Source: Citricoccus sp. SGAir0253
Lineage (GTDB): Bacteria > Actinomycetota > Actinomycetes > Actinomycetales > Micrococcaceae
Direction of reading: 5' to 3'
Assembly: GCF_005877055.1 (NCBI RefSeq)
Contig: NZ_CP039424.1
Span: 3,162,001 to 3,226,000 of the forward strand
DNA: 64,000 nt
Shown here: positions 1 through 7,042 of the stretch, one piece after another
Layout: every line of letters starts with the position of its first letter
Numbering within the stretch: position 1 is the stretch's first letter
Position numbers and translations under genes: made by a program
The notes under the pieces: generated by a model
What the model was told of the DNA's origin: nothing
Databases searched by the model: none
What the model saw: the letters and a program-made list of their open reading frames with translations, nothing else

Positions 1-823
1 CGCCGGCCTCCGGGGGCAGCCCGGCGGCCTCGCGGGAGCCCCAGGCCTCCTCGCGCTGGGTGTCGTCCACCCTCGGGCCGTGGCCGTAGGGGGCCATCGG
101 GTGCTCGCCGGCCACCACGCGGGTGACGAGGCGGCCGCTGGACGGGGCGCCGGGAGCGGTGGGCGCGTCCACCTCCACCTCGACGACGTCGCCCGGCCGG
201 GCGACGGAGGATCCGGCCGGGGTGCCGGTCAGGATGACGTCCCCCGCCTCCAGGGTCATCAGCTGGGACAGGTCGGCGACGAGCTGGCCGAAGGGGAAGA
301 CGAGGCCCTCGGTGGTGTCCTCCTGGACGAGCTCGCCGTTGACCCAGGTGCGCACGCGCAGCGCGGCGGGGTCCACCTGCCCGGCCGGGATGACGTGGGG
401 GCCGAGCGGGGTGTAGCCGTCGCCGGACTTGTTCTTGACGTTGGAGCCCTTGTCCGCGTGGCGGAGGTCGTACAGGCCCCAGTCGTTGGCGGCGGTGACG
501 CCGGAGACCTTGGACCAGCCCTCCTCCGGGGTGACCCGCCGGCAGTCCTCGCCGATGACGAGCGCGATCTCGCCCTCGTAGGCGAGCAGCTCGGTTCCGG
601 CGGGGCGCTCGATGGCGTCCCCCGTGCGGGCGATGGAGGTGCCGGCCTTGAGGAAGTATCCCGGGAACTGCGGGGAGCGCCCGCGCTGGGCGATCCGCGA
701 GGGGTAGTTGAGGTGCAGGGCGATGACCTTGCCGGGCCGGTCCCGCCGCGCCGTGAAGTCCACCTCGACGGGGCCCTGGGGTGCCGTCCCGCCCGTGCCG
801 CCTGCCGTGCCCGTGCCTGTCAT
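1..823 (-). CDS. Fumarylacetoacetate hydrolase (FAH) family protein, C-terminus beyond window
   Basis: The minus-strand frame starts at ATG 823 and runs off the left edge (274 codons seen). It carries the FAH-fold core: YEGEIALVIG with the metal-binding E-x-E pair, the conserved AANDWGLYDLR region, GPHVIPAG, and TGTPAG near the end. Family members hydrolyse or decarboxylate acyl-pyruvates or 2-oxo-hept-3-ene-dioate intermediates of aromatic-acid catabolism (HpaG/HpcE-like or fumarylpyruvate hydrolase-like); the substrate cannot be told from sequence. An SD-like GGAGG/AGGA stretch precedes the ATG. A perfect palindrome 50-60 bases upstream overlaps a plausible -10, so the gene is probably repressed by a GntR-type regulator encoded outside the window. 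Confidence 0.9.
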   Translation of the reverse strand, partial: MTGTGTAGGTGGTAPQGPVEVDFTARRDRPGKVIALHLNYPSRIAQRGRSPQFPGYFLKAGTSIARTGDAIERPAGTELLAYEGEIALVIGEDCRRVTPEEGWSKVSGVTAANDWGLYDLRHADKGSNVKNKSGDGYTPLGPHVIPAGQVDPAALRVRTWVNGELVQEDTTEGLVFPFGQLVADLSQLMTLEAGDVILTGTPAGSSVARPGDVVEVEVDAPTAPGAPSSGRLVTRVVAGEHPMAPYGHGPRVDDTQREEAWGSREAAGLPPEAG

Positions 824-871
824 GTCCTGCGCCTCCGCGGTGTCGATGTGATCTGCGTCGCTGTCGGAGCA

Positions 872-883
872 ATCGTATACGAT
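872..883. promoter_or_regulatory. Perfect palindromic operator ATCGTATACGAT
   Basis: This 12-bp palindrome stands out as AT-rich in a GC-rich background. On the minus strand its half TACGAT is a good -10 for the FAH gene, giving a leader of about 40 nt. GntR-family (FadR/VanR-like) repressors of aromatic-acid genes often bind sites built on GTATAC. No such regulator lies in the window, so the assignment is inference. Confidence 0.55.
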
Positions 884-967
884 CCGGGGCGGGTGGCACC
901 ACCCCCGTCCCCGGAGGACGTCACGGAAGGCGTCCCGGGGATCCCGGGGCGGGGCCGCGAGGCTCCC

Positions 968-973
968 TAGACT
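968..973 (+). promoter_or_regulatory. -10 hexamer TAGACT of a leaderless gene
   Basis: TAGACT is followed by six bases (GGCCCC) and then the ATG at 980, so transcription should begin at or next to the start codon. No Shine-Dalgarno sequence is present. The same TANNNT-N6-RTG layout recurs through the window. Confidence 0.55.
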
Positions 974-979
974 GGCCCC

Positions 980-1591
980 ATGAGCGAGACGCCGCAGGAC
1001 GCCCAGCCCACCCCCGCATCGGCCGCCGAGTCGGCCGCCGAGTCGACCACGGGACCGACCGCCGGGACGACCGACCCCGCCGGACGGACCAACCCGGACA
1101 CCGGCCTGCCCGTGTCCGCGCCGCAGGCCGCGTGGCCGGAGCGGGTGGACACCGGTCCGCGCCAGGTGAGCTACCGCATCCGCGTACAGGCGCCGGCGGC
1201 CGAGCTGTGGGCCCTGCTGGCCGATCCCCACCGGCACCACGAGGTGGACGGCTCCGGGACCGTCCAGCACACCCGGACCGGCCCCCACCGGCTGGCCGTG
1301 GGCGACGAGTTCACCGTGGCCATGCGGAAGTTCGGCGTGCCGTACACGATGCGCCTGGTGACCACGGCCTCCGACGAGGGGCGGCTGCTGGAGTGGCAGC
1401 ACCCGGGCGGACACCGCTGGCGGTGGCGGTTCGAGGACGCCGGGGACGGCAGCAGCCTCGTCACCGAGACCTTCGACTACTCGTGGACGCGTCCCGCCGT
1501 GGCCCGCGCCTACGAGCTCACCCGCCGCCCGGCGGACAACGCGAACGGCATCCGCTCCTCCCTGACGCGGCTGGCGGGCCGCTACCTCTGA
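980..1591 (+). CDS. SRPBCC-fold (START/Bet v 1-like) protein
   Basis: 203 residues. The first ~55 residues are a disordered Ala/Thr/Pro-rich tail; from about residue 58 an SRPBCC domain follows (VSYRIRVQAPAAELWALLADP opening, a central HRWRWRFED strand and the C-terminal helix VARAYELTRRP). Such proteins bind hydrophobic ligands in a cavity; polyketide cyclase-like and stress-related members are common and no specific ligand can be inferred. The start is fixed by a -10 at 968-973 six bases upstream (leaderless). It is monocistronic and convergent with the alcohol dehydrogenase, with a hairpin between. Confidence 0.85.
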   Translation: MSETPQDAQPTPASAAESAAESTTGPTAGTTDPAGRTNPDTGLPVSAPQAAWPERVDTGPRQVSYRIRVQAPAAELWALLADPHRHHEVDGSGTVQHTRTGPHRLAVGDEFTVAMRKFGVPYTMRLVTTASDEGRLLEWQHPGGHRWRWRFEDAGDGSSLVTETFDYSWTRPAVARAYELTRRPADNANGIRSSLTRLAGRYL

Positions 1592-1671
1592 CCGCGGCCC
1601 CGGACGGACGGCATTCCGCCTTCGCGGACCGGCCCGGGGCGCCCCGTCGCGGTGTACCCCGGACACGGCGC

Positions 1672-1726
1672 GACCCGGCAGGTCCCGGGGCCCCGCCGGG
1701 AGGCGGCACCCCGGTCCTGCCGGGTC
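1672..1726. terminator. Inverted repeat between convergent genes, likely bidirectional terminator
   Basis: Arms GACCCGGCAGG (1672-1682) and CCTGCCGGGTC (1716-1726) are perfectly complementary over 11 bp and enclose a GC-rich loop that can itself pair. There is no T-run, as is common in actinobacteria. It lies between the SRPBCC gene and the end of the alcohol dehydrogenase. Confidence 0.5.
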
Positions 1727-1746
1727 ACGGGCGGGCGTTCGCCGGG

Positions 1747-2784
1747 TCAGGCCCGGCCGGCGTCCTCGTAGTCGATGACCACGCGCCCGGAGATCTTGCC
1801 GTGCTGCATCTCGTCCAGGACGGCGTTGACGTCCGAGAGCGGCCGCGTGGTGTAGGTCGGGTGGATGAGGCCCCGGGCGTAGAAGTCCAGCGCCTCGACC
1901 ATGTCCTGGCGCGTGCCCACGATCGACCCGCGGATGGTCAGCCCCTTGAGCACGATGTCGAAGATGGGCGCGGGGAAGTCCCCCGGCGGCAGGCCGTTGA
2001 ACACGATCGTCCCGCCGCGGCGGGTCATGTCGATCGCCTGGCCGAAGGCCCGCGGATGGACGGCGGTGACCAGCACGCCGTGGGCCCCGCCGGTCTTCTT
2101 GAGGATCTCCTCGGCCGGCTCCGCCACGTTGGCGTTGACGAGCACCTCGGCCCCGTGCTCCCGGGCGAGCTCGAGCTTGTCGTCGGCCACGTCCACGGCC
2201 ACCACGCGCATGCCCATGGCCACGGCGTACTGCACGGCGATGTGACCGAGGCCGCCGATGCCGGAGATCACCACCCACTGGCCGGGGCGGACCTCGGTCT
2301 GCTTGAGCCCCTTGTACACGGTGACGCCGGCGCACAGCACGGGGGCCACCTCGTGGGGGTCCGCCCCCTCCGGGATGACGGCGGCGAACCGGGCGTCCAC
2401 CAGCATGTACTGGCCGAAGGAGCCGTCCACGGAGTAGCCGCCGTTGACCTGGCTTTCGCACAGCGTCTCCCAGCCGGTGCGGCAGTACTCGCAACTGCCG
2501 CAGGCGCTCGAGAGCCACGCATTGCCGACCATCTGGCCCACCGACACCTCGGTCACGCCCGGGCCGACCCTCTCCACGATCCCCACCCCCTCGTGCCCCG
2601 GGACGAAGGGCGGTGTGGGCTGGACGGGCCAGTCGCCGTGGGCGGCGTGCAGGTCCGTGTGGCACACGCCGCTGGCGATCAGCCGCACGAGGGCCTGGCC
2701 GGGCCCCGGCTCGGGAATGGGCAGGTCCTTGACGGCGAGGTCCTGGCCGAACGACTCGACGACGGCAGCCTTCATGGTGCTCAT
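1747..2784 (-). CDS. adhP: Zinc-dependent alcohol dehydrogenase (AdhP-like)
   Basis: 345 residues, usual length for the medium-chain MDR family. Catalytic zinc ligands are Cys41 (SGVCHTD) and His64-Glu65 (GHEGVGIVE). Four structural-zinc cysteines sit in the segment ACGSCEYCRTGWETLC. The nucleotide-binding motif is GIGGLGHIAVQ. It oxidises primary alcohols to aldehydes with NAD. The start at 2784 is chosen for its AGGAGG five bases upstream; a second ATG lies three codons in. It is the last gene of a leftward set and lies 83 bp after the aldehyde dehydrogenase, whose substrate it would supply. Confidence 0.93.
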   Translation of the reverse strand: MSTMKAAVVESFGQDLAVKDLPIPEPGPGQALVRLIASGVCHTDLHAAHGDWPVQPTPPFVPGHEGVGIVERVGPGVTEVSVGQMVGNAWLSSACGSCEYCRTGWETLCESQVNGGYSVDGSFGQYMLVDARFAAVIPEGADPHEVAPVLCAGVTVYKGLKQTEVRPGQWVVISGIGGLGHIAVQYAVAMGMRVVAVDVADDKLELAREHGAEVLVNANVAEPAEEILKKTGGAHGVLVTAVHPRAFGQAIDMTRRGGTIVFNGLPPGDFPAPIFDIVLKGLTIRGSIVGTRQDMVEALDFYARGLIHPTYTTRPLSDVNAVLDEMQHGKISGRVVIDYEDAGRA

Positions 2785-2867
2785 GGCATCCTCCTGGGTG
2801 CTGGGCAAAGCGGGGAAAAGCGTGAGGGGCGGGGGGAAGCGGTGGGGACAGCGTGGGGCGCGCAGGC

Positions 2868-4415
2868 CTAGAAGAAGCCCTGGGCGTCCTCGGAGTAGGA
2901 CACGAGCAGGTTCTTCGTCTGCTGGTAGTGGTCCAGCATCATGAGGTGGTTCTCGCGGCCGATGCCGGAGGACTTGTACCCGCCGAACGCCGAGTGCGCG
3001 GGGTAGTTGTGGTAGTGGTTCACCCACACGCGGCCGGCCTGGATGGCCCGCCCGGCCCGGTAGGCGGTGTTGCCGTTGCGGGACCAGACCCCGGCGCCGA
3101 GACCGTAGAGGGTGTCGTTGGCGATGGACATGGCGTCGTCGAAGTCCCGGAAGGTGGTCAGCGAGACCACGGGGCCGAAGATCTCCTCCTGGAAGATGCG
3201 CATGTCGTTGGTCCCGCGGAAGATCGTCGGCTGCACGTAGTAGCCGCCGGCCAGGTCGCCGTCGAGCTCGGCGCGCCCCCCGCCGGTGAGCACCTCCGCG
3301 CCCTCCTGGCGGCCGATGTCCAGGTAGGACAGGATCTTCTCGAGCTGGTCGTTGGAGGCCTGCGCCCCCATCATCGTCTCCGGGTCCAGCGGGTTGCCCT
3401 GCGTGATGCGCCGGGTGCGCTCCACCACGGCGTCCAGGAACCGGTCCACGATCGACTCCTGCACCAGCGCGCGGGACGGGCACGTGCAGACCTCGCCCTG
3501 GTTGAGGGCGAACATGGTGAAGCCCTCCTGCGCCTTGTCCCAGTAGGCGTCGTCCGCCGCCATGACGTCCTCGAAGAAGACGTTCGGGGACTTCCCGCCC
3601 AGCTCCAGGGTCACGGGGATGAGGTTCTCCGAGGCGTACTGCATGATCAGCCGGCCCGTGGTGGTCTCCCCGGTGAACGCGATCTTGCGGATCCGCCTGC
3701 TCGTGGCCAGGGGCTTGCCCGCCTCGAGGCCGAAGCCGTTGACGATGTTGAGCACGCCGGCCGGCAGCAGGTCCCCGATCAGCTCGGCGAGCACGAGGAT
3801 GGAGGCCGGCGTCTGCTCGGCCGGCTTGAGCACCACGGCGTTGCCGGCGGCCAGCGCGGGGGCGAGCTTCCACACGGCCATGAGGATCGGGAAGTTCCAC
3901 GGGATGACCTGTCCCACCACGCCCAGCGGCTCGTGGTAGTGGTACGCCGTGGTGTTCTCGTCCAGCTGGGACAGGGAGCCCTCCTGGGTGCGGATGGCGC
4001 TGGCGAAGTAGCGGAAGTGGTCGATCGCCAGGGGCAGGTCCGCGTTGAGGGTCTCCCGGATGGCCTTGCCGTTGTCCCACGTCTCGGCCACCGCGAGCAT
4101 CTCGAGGTTGGCCTCCATGCGGTCGGCGATCCGGTTGAGCACCAGCGCCCGCTCCGCGGGGGAGGTCTGGCCCCATGCGGGGGCGGCGGCGTGCGCGGCG
4201 TCGAGCGCGGCCTCGATGTCCTCCGCGGTGCCCCGGCCGACCTCCGTGAAGACCTGGCCGGTGACGGGGGTCGGGTTCTGGAAGTACTGGCCCCGCACCG
4301 GCGGCACCCACTCCCCGCCGATGTAGTGCTCGTACCGGGGACGGAAGCTGACCTTCGCCCCCTCGGTGCCCGGGGTGGCGTAGACGGCGGTCTCAGGGTC
4401 TGCGTAGACGGTCAT
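2868..4415 (-). CDS. NAD-dependent aldehyde dehydrogenase (acetaldehyde-type, ExaC/AldA-like)
   Basis: 515 residues. The general-base Glu is in TLELGGKSP and the catalytic cysteine in the [14 protein letters not shown] segment; the cofactor region has FTGETTTG and KPAEQTP. The subgroup with a CTCPSR active site acts on acetaldehyde and similar short aldehydes and is typically paired with a DUF779 protein, as here. Start 4415 has AAGGAG six bases upstream; a frame extension to 4499 runs through the regulatory repeats and is rejected. Oxidises aldehyde to acid; located with alcohol dehydrogenase and an AcoR-like regulator. Confidence 0.93.
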   Translation of the reverse strand: MTVYADPETAVYATPGTEGAKVSFRPRYEHYIGGEWVPPVRGQYFQNPTPVTGQVFTEVGRGTAEDIEAALDAAHAAAPAWGQTSPAERALVLNRIADRMEANLEMLAVAETWDNGKAIRETLNADLPLAIDHFRYFASAIRTQEGSLSQLDENTTAYHYHEPLGVVGQVIPWNFPILMAVWKLAPALAAGNAVVLKPAEQTPASILVLAELIGDLLPAGVLNIVNGFGLEAGKPLATSRRIRKIAFTGETTTGRLIMQYASENLIPVTLELGGKSPNVFFEDVMAADDAYWDKAQEGFTMFALNQGEVCTCPSRALVQESIVDRFLDAVVERTRRITQGNPLDPETMMGAQASNDQLEKILSYLDIGRQEGAEVLTGGGRAELDGDLAGGYYVQPTIFRGTNDMRIFQEEIFGPVVSLTTFRDFDDAMSIANDTLYGLGAGVWSRNGNTAYRAGRAIQAGRVWVNHYHNYPAHSAFGGYKSSGIGRENHLMMLDHYQQTKNLLVSYSEDAQGFF

Positions 4416-4447
4416 GTCGGCTCCTTGACGAGGTGGTCGCGGCCGGG

Positions 4448-4510
4448 GAGGTGCCGCGAACGTGACGGTAGTCACACCCCCGTTGCATCCACGTTGCACC
4501 GCGGCACCTC
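4448..4510. promoter_or_regulatory. Regulatory region upstream of the aldehyde dehydrogenase
   Basis: Three nested elements: an inverted repeat GTGAC-GGTA-GTCAC (4462-4475); two copies of CGTTGCA 11 bp apart (4481-4487, 4492-4498), i.e. one helical turn; and outer arms GAGGTGCCGCG (4448-4458) / CGCGGCACCTC (4500-4510), perfect over 11 bp. No good -10 is visible on the minus strand, which fits an activator-dependent promoter. The GTGAC-N4-GTCAC element recurs at the same distance from the DUF779 start. Confidence 0.5.
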
Positions 4511-4520
4511 GGCCGCCCGC

Positions 4521-5942
4521 TCAGCCGGTGGCCGCGATCCGCTCGATCGTGCTCACGGCGAGGGCCCGCCGCGGGGACTCGGCGGGCAGCAGGCGCAGCG
4601 CCGCCGTCCACGCCTCGAGGTCCTCCGCCGCCTCCGGCCGGGCCAGGTACGCCCACAGCTCGTCGATCCCCGCGTCCTGCAGCACCGCCTCCCGCAGGGC
4701 CGCCCGCAGCTCCCCGCGGATCGCCACGATCCCGGGCGCCTCCGAGCGCGGCAGCACCGGCCCGACGGCGAGGCGCAGGGCCGCGCCCACGTCACCGCGG
4801 CGCAGGGCGTCCCGGGCGAGCACGGCGTCGGTGCGCAGCGGGCCGGTGATCCGGTACGGGCGGGAGCCGAGCCCCACGGGACCGGTGCCGGGCCCCGTCC
4901 CGGCGGGGCCGCCGTCGGGCGCCTCGCCGGAGGCCGCACCCGCGCAGCCCGCCAGCACCCGGCGCAGCCGGTGCAGCTCGGCCCGCAGGGTGACGTCCTG
5001 GCCACCGCCGTAGAGCAGGTCCTCGAGGGCGGCCCCGTCCAGGCCCGGGGCGTGCCAGTCCAGCAACGCCAGGATCTCCGCGTGCCGGCGGGAGACCTCG
5101 CGCAGCGCGGTCCCGTCCCGGCCCAGCCGCGCCGGCAGCACCCCGGTGACATGCAGCAGCAGCGGCCCGTCCGGACGGGCGGGCCCCGCACCGGCACCGG
5201 CGGCGGAGGCTCCCACCGCCGCCCCCTGCCCCGCCGCCGGACGGCCGGGGACGACGACGGCCGCGCGGCCGGCGCGGCGCACCCCGGTCCGTTGCCAGGT
5301 CAGCTCGACGGCGGAGGCCGCGGCGCCCAGCAGGGGCAGCGCCAGCGGGGAGACGGCCTCGTCCCCACCGGTGAGGTCGAGCACGCCCACGAGGGTGCCG
5401 TCGGCGGGGTCCCGCAGCGGCACGGCCGAGCAGCTCCACGGGTGGACCACCGGGTGGAAGTGCTCGAAGCGGCTGACCTGCATGGCGCGGCCCGTGGCCA
5501 GGGCGGCCCCGGGCGCGGAGGTGCCCACGGAGGCCTCGGACCAGTCGGCGCCGGGGACGAAGCCCATGACCTCGGCACGGCGGGCCGCCGCCGGATCCCC
5601 CTCGACCCACAGCAGCTGCCCGGCGGCGTTGCCGAGGGCCACGATGAGCCCGGCATCCGCGGCCGGCTCCACGAGCAGGCGGCGGACGATGGACAGCACG
5701 TCGGCCAGCGGGTGCCCGTCGCGGGCCTCGCGCAGGGCGTCGTCGGCGAGCACCGCGGGGGCGGCCGAGGCGTCGGGACGGGCCCGCACGGCGAGGGACC
5801 GGCGCCAGGACTGGGCCACGTCCTCCCGCAGCGGGCCTCGCAGGGGCAGCCCCGCGCCGGCCGCGGCGGCCAGGGCCGCCAGTTCGTGGTGCGCCCGCTC
5901 CACGTGCCGCTGGTAGTCGGGCGCGGAGAGCCGGGGGATCAC
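4521..5942 (-). CDS. GAF-domain transcriptional regulator, AcoR-like, without AAA+ domain
   Basis: 473 residues. The N-terminus (DVAQSWRRSLAVRARPD, then GHPLADVLSIVRRLL) matches the AcoR-type sensor head; residues about 85-205 form a GAF domain (GNAAGQLLWVEGDP, WSEASVGTSAPGAALATG, WSCSAVPLRDP). The AAA+ module of sigma-54 activators is missing; the C-terminal part (SRRHAEILALLDWHAPG, VTLRAELHRLRRVLAG) resembles the winged-helix output region of actinobacterial AcoR-like regulators. Two Gly/Ala-rich linkers separate the parts. The GTG start at 5942 overlaps the DUF779 stop by four bases. Likely senses an aldehyde or alcohol and activates the neighbouring genes. Confidence 0.82.
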   Translation of the reverse strand: MIPRLSAPDYQRHVERAHHELAALAAAAGAGLPLRGPLREDVAQSWRRSLAVRARPDASAAPAVLADDALREARDGHPLADVLSIVRRLLVEPAADAGLIVALGNAAGQLLWVEGDPAAARRAEVMGFVPGADWSEASVGTSAPGAALATGRAMQVSRFEHFHPVVHPWSCSAVPLRDPADGTLVGVLDLTGGDEAVSPLALPLLGAAASAVELTWQRTGVRRAGRAAVVVPGRPAAGQGAAVGASAAGAGAGPARPDGPLLLHVTGVLPARLGRDGTALREVSRRHAEILALLDWHAPGLDGAALEDLLYGGGQDVTLRAELHRLRRVLAGCAGAASGEAPDGGPAGTGPGTGPVGLGSRPYRITGPLRTDAVLARDALRRGDVGAALRLAVGPVLPRSEAPGIVAIRGELRAALREAVLQDAGIDELWAYLARPEAAEDLEAWTAALRLLPAESPRRALAVSTIERIAATG

Positions 5943-6400
5943 CGGGGGTCCATCAGGCGAGAGCGGATCAGGAACCGCTTGCCCTCGGGGGCCTCCACGG
6001 AGAACCCGGAGCCCCGGCCGTCCACCACGTCCAGGGTCAGGTGCGTGTGCTTCCAGTACTCGAACTGCTCCCGGCTCATCCAGAACGGCAGCCCCGTCCC
6101 GTCCGGCAGGCCGAAGGTGCCGAGCAGGATGTCCGCGTCCCCGGTGCGGAAGTCGCCCGCGGGGAAGCACATGGGCGAGGAGCCGTCGCAGCAGCCCCCG
6201 GACTGGTGGAACATCAGCGGTCCGTGCACCTGCTGGAGCCGCTGGACCAGGTCGAGGGCCTCGCGCGTCATCGCCACCCGGGAGGCCTGCTCCCCGGGGA
6301 CCTCGGGCCGGGCCTCGAGGGCCGGGGGGTCGGACGTCGGGTGGGCGGGACCGGGGGCGCCGGCCGCGCCGGACGGGGCCTGCGGGGATGCAGACGTCAT
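5939..6400 (-). CDS. DUF779 domain protein
   Basis: 153 residues with the DUF779 signature: LMFHQSGGCCDGSSPMC, then FWMSREQFEYWKHTHLTLDVVDGRGSG-type core and a basic C-terminus. The three clustered cysteines suggest a metal or redox site. DUF779 genes are almost always next to acetaldehyde dehydrogenases; function unknown, possibly accessory. Start ATG 6400 has AGGAGG seven bases upstream. It is the first gene of the leftward aldehyde operon and is coupled to the regulator by a GTGA overlap. Confidence 0.85.
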   Translation of the reverse strand: MTSASPQAPSGAAGAPGPAHPTSDPPALEARPEVPGEQASRVAMTREALDLVQRLQQVHGPLMFHQSGGCCDGSSPMCFPAGDFRTGDADILLGTFGLPDGTGLPFWMSREQFEYWKHTHLTLDVVDGRGSGFSVEAPEGKRFLIRSRLMDPR

Positions 6401-6430
6401 GGCGTGCCTCCTGGGCTGGGGGGTGCCACC

Positions 6431-6459
6431 ACGGTACCGCCCGGCGTGACCTGCGTCAC
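6431..6459 (-). promoter_or_regulatory. Operator GTGAC-CTGC-GTCAC with -10 TACCGT, promoter of the aldehyde operon
   Basis: The inverted repeat (6446-6459; extendable to GCGTGAC/GTCACGC) lies 46 bases upstream of the DUF779 ATG. A -10 TACCGT (6436-6431) sits so that the -35 (GTGACG) falls inside the repeat. The matching repeat ahead of the aldehyde dehydrogenase is 47 bases from its ATG. Confidence 0.55.
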
Positions 6460-6938
6460 GCCCGGCGCCGGCGCTCCGCCTCCGCGGCGATGTCCGCCAG
6501 GTCCTGGCGCATCGCCCGGCGCGATGCGGCCGCCCCGAGCGGGGCGGTGACCGCGGCGAGCAGCCGCAGGGGCAACGACGGACGGACGGGCTCTCCCCGG
6601 AACCGCATCACCAGCTGCGCCCGCTCCCCGCCGGCGCCCCCGGCCACGGGCAGGAGCTCGAGGACCGTCTCGTAGCGCATGCCGTGGGACTCGGCTCGGA
6701 TCTCGGTCCGGCGCCCCGGCTCCATCGCGGTGACGGTCATGACCTCGCTCGCCTCCCGGCCGAGCATCACGCGGGTCTCCCGCCAGCTGGTGCCGACCCC
6801 ATAGCCGGTGTCCGCGGACAGCCGCTCGACGGAGGTGACCCCCGAGAGCACCCGGGCCGTGCCCTCCAGGTCGGCCAGGACCTCCCACACGGTGGCGGCG
6901 GGCGCCCGGACCTCGGTGACGACGGAGAGCGGCTTCAT
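6456..6938 (-). CDS. SRPBCC-family protein (polyketide cyclase/dehydrase-like)
   Basis: 160 residues from the ATG at 6938, chosen for GGGAGG six bases upstream (an in-frame start six codons earlier overlaps this site). Domain: SVVTEVRAPAATVWEVLADLEG at the N-terminus, a central GTSWRETRVMLGREASEVMTV and a C-terminal helix LLAAVTAPLGAAASRRAM. This resembles the SRPBCC subgroup annotated as polyketide cyclase/dehydrase or co-chaperone-like; ligand unknown. Single gene on the minus strand, followed by the operator of the aldehyde operon which touches its stop codon. Confidence 0.82.
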   Translation of the reverse strand: MKPLSVVTEVRAPAATVWEVLADLEGTARVLSGVTSVERLSADTGYGVGTSWRETRVMLGREASEVMTVTAMEPGRRTEIRAESHGMRYETVLELLPVAGGAGGERAQLVMRFRGEPVRPSLPLRLLAAVTAPLGAAASRRAMRQDLADIAAEAERRRRA

Positions 6939-6970
6939 GGGGGACCTCCCGGGCACGGGCCGTCAACGGC

Positions 6971-7033
6971 CGATGGAGCGGACGGGATCACCGTACCGCT
7001 CCATCGCCGTGCACCGGACCGCTCGCGGTCCGG
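6971..7033 (-). terminator. Two hairpins after the TPP enzyme gene
   Basis: CGATGGAGCGG (6971-6981) pairs with CCGCTCCATCG (6996-7006) over 11 bp, and CCGGACCG (7014-7021) pairs with CGGTCCGG (7026-7033) with a four-base loop. Both are perfect and lie just downstream of the stop at 7043. No T-run. Confidence 0.5.
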
Positions 7034-7042
7034 CCGGGCCCG

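Noticed and set aside
80-970. Plus-strand frame of 296 codons opposite the FAH gene
   Set aside because: Low-complexity Gly/Arg/Val composition with no motif, while the opposite strand has clear FAH motifs.
4416-4499. N-terminal extension of the aldehyde dehydrogenase
   Set aside because: It crosses the operator repeats, has no SD, and homologous enzymes begin near the ATG at 4415.
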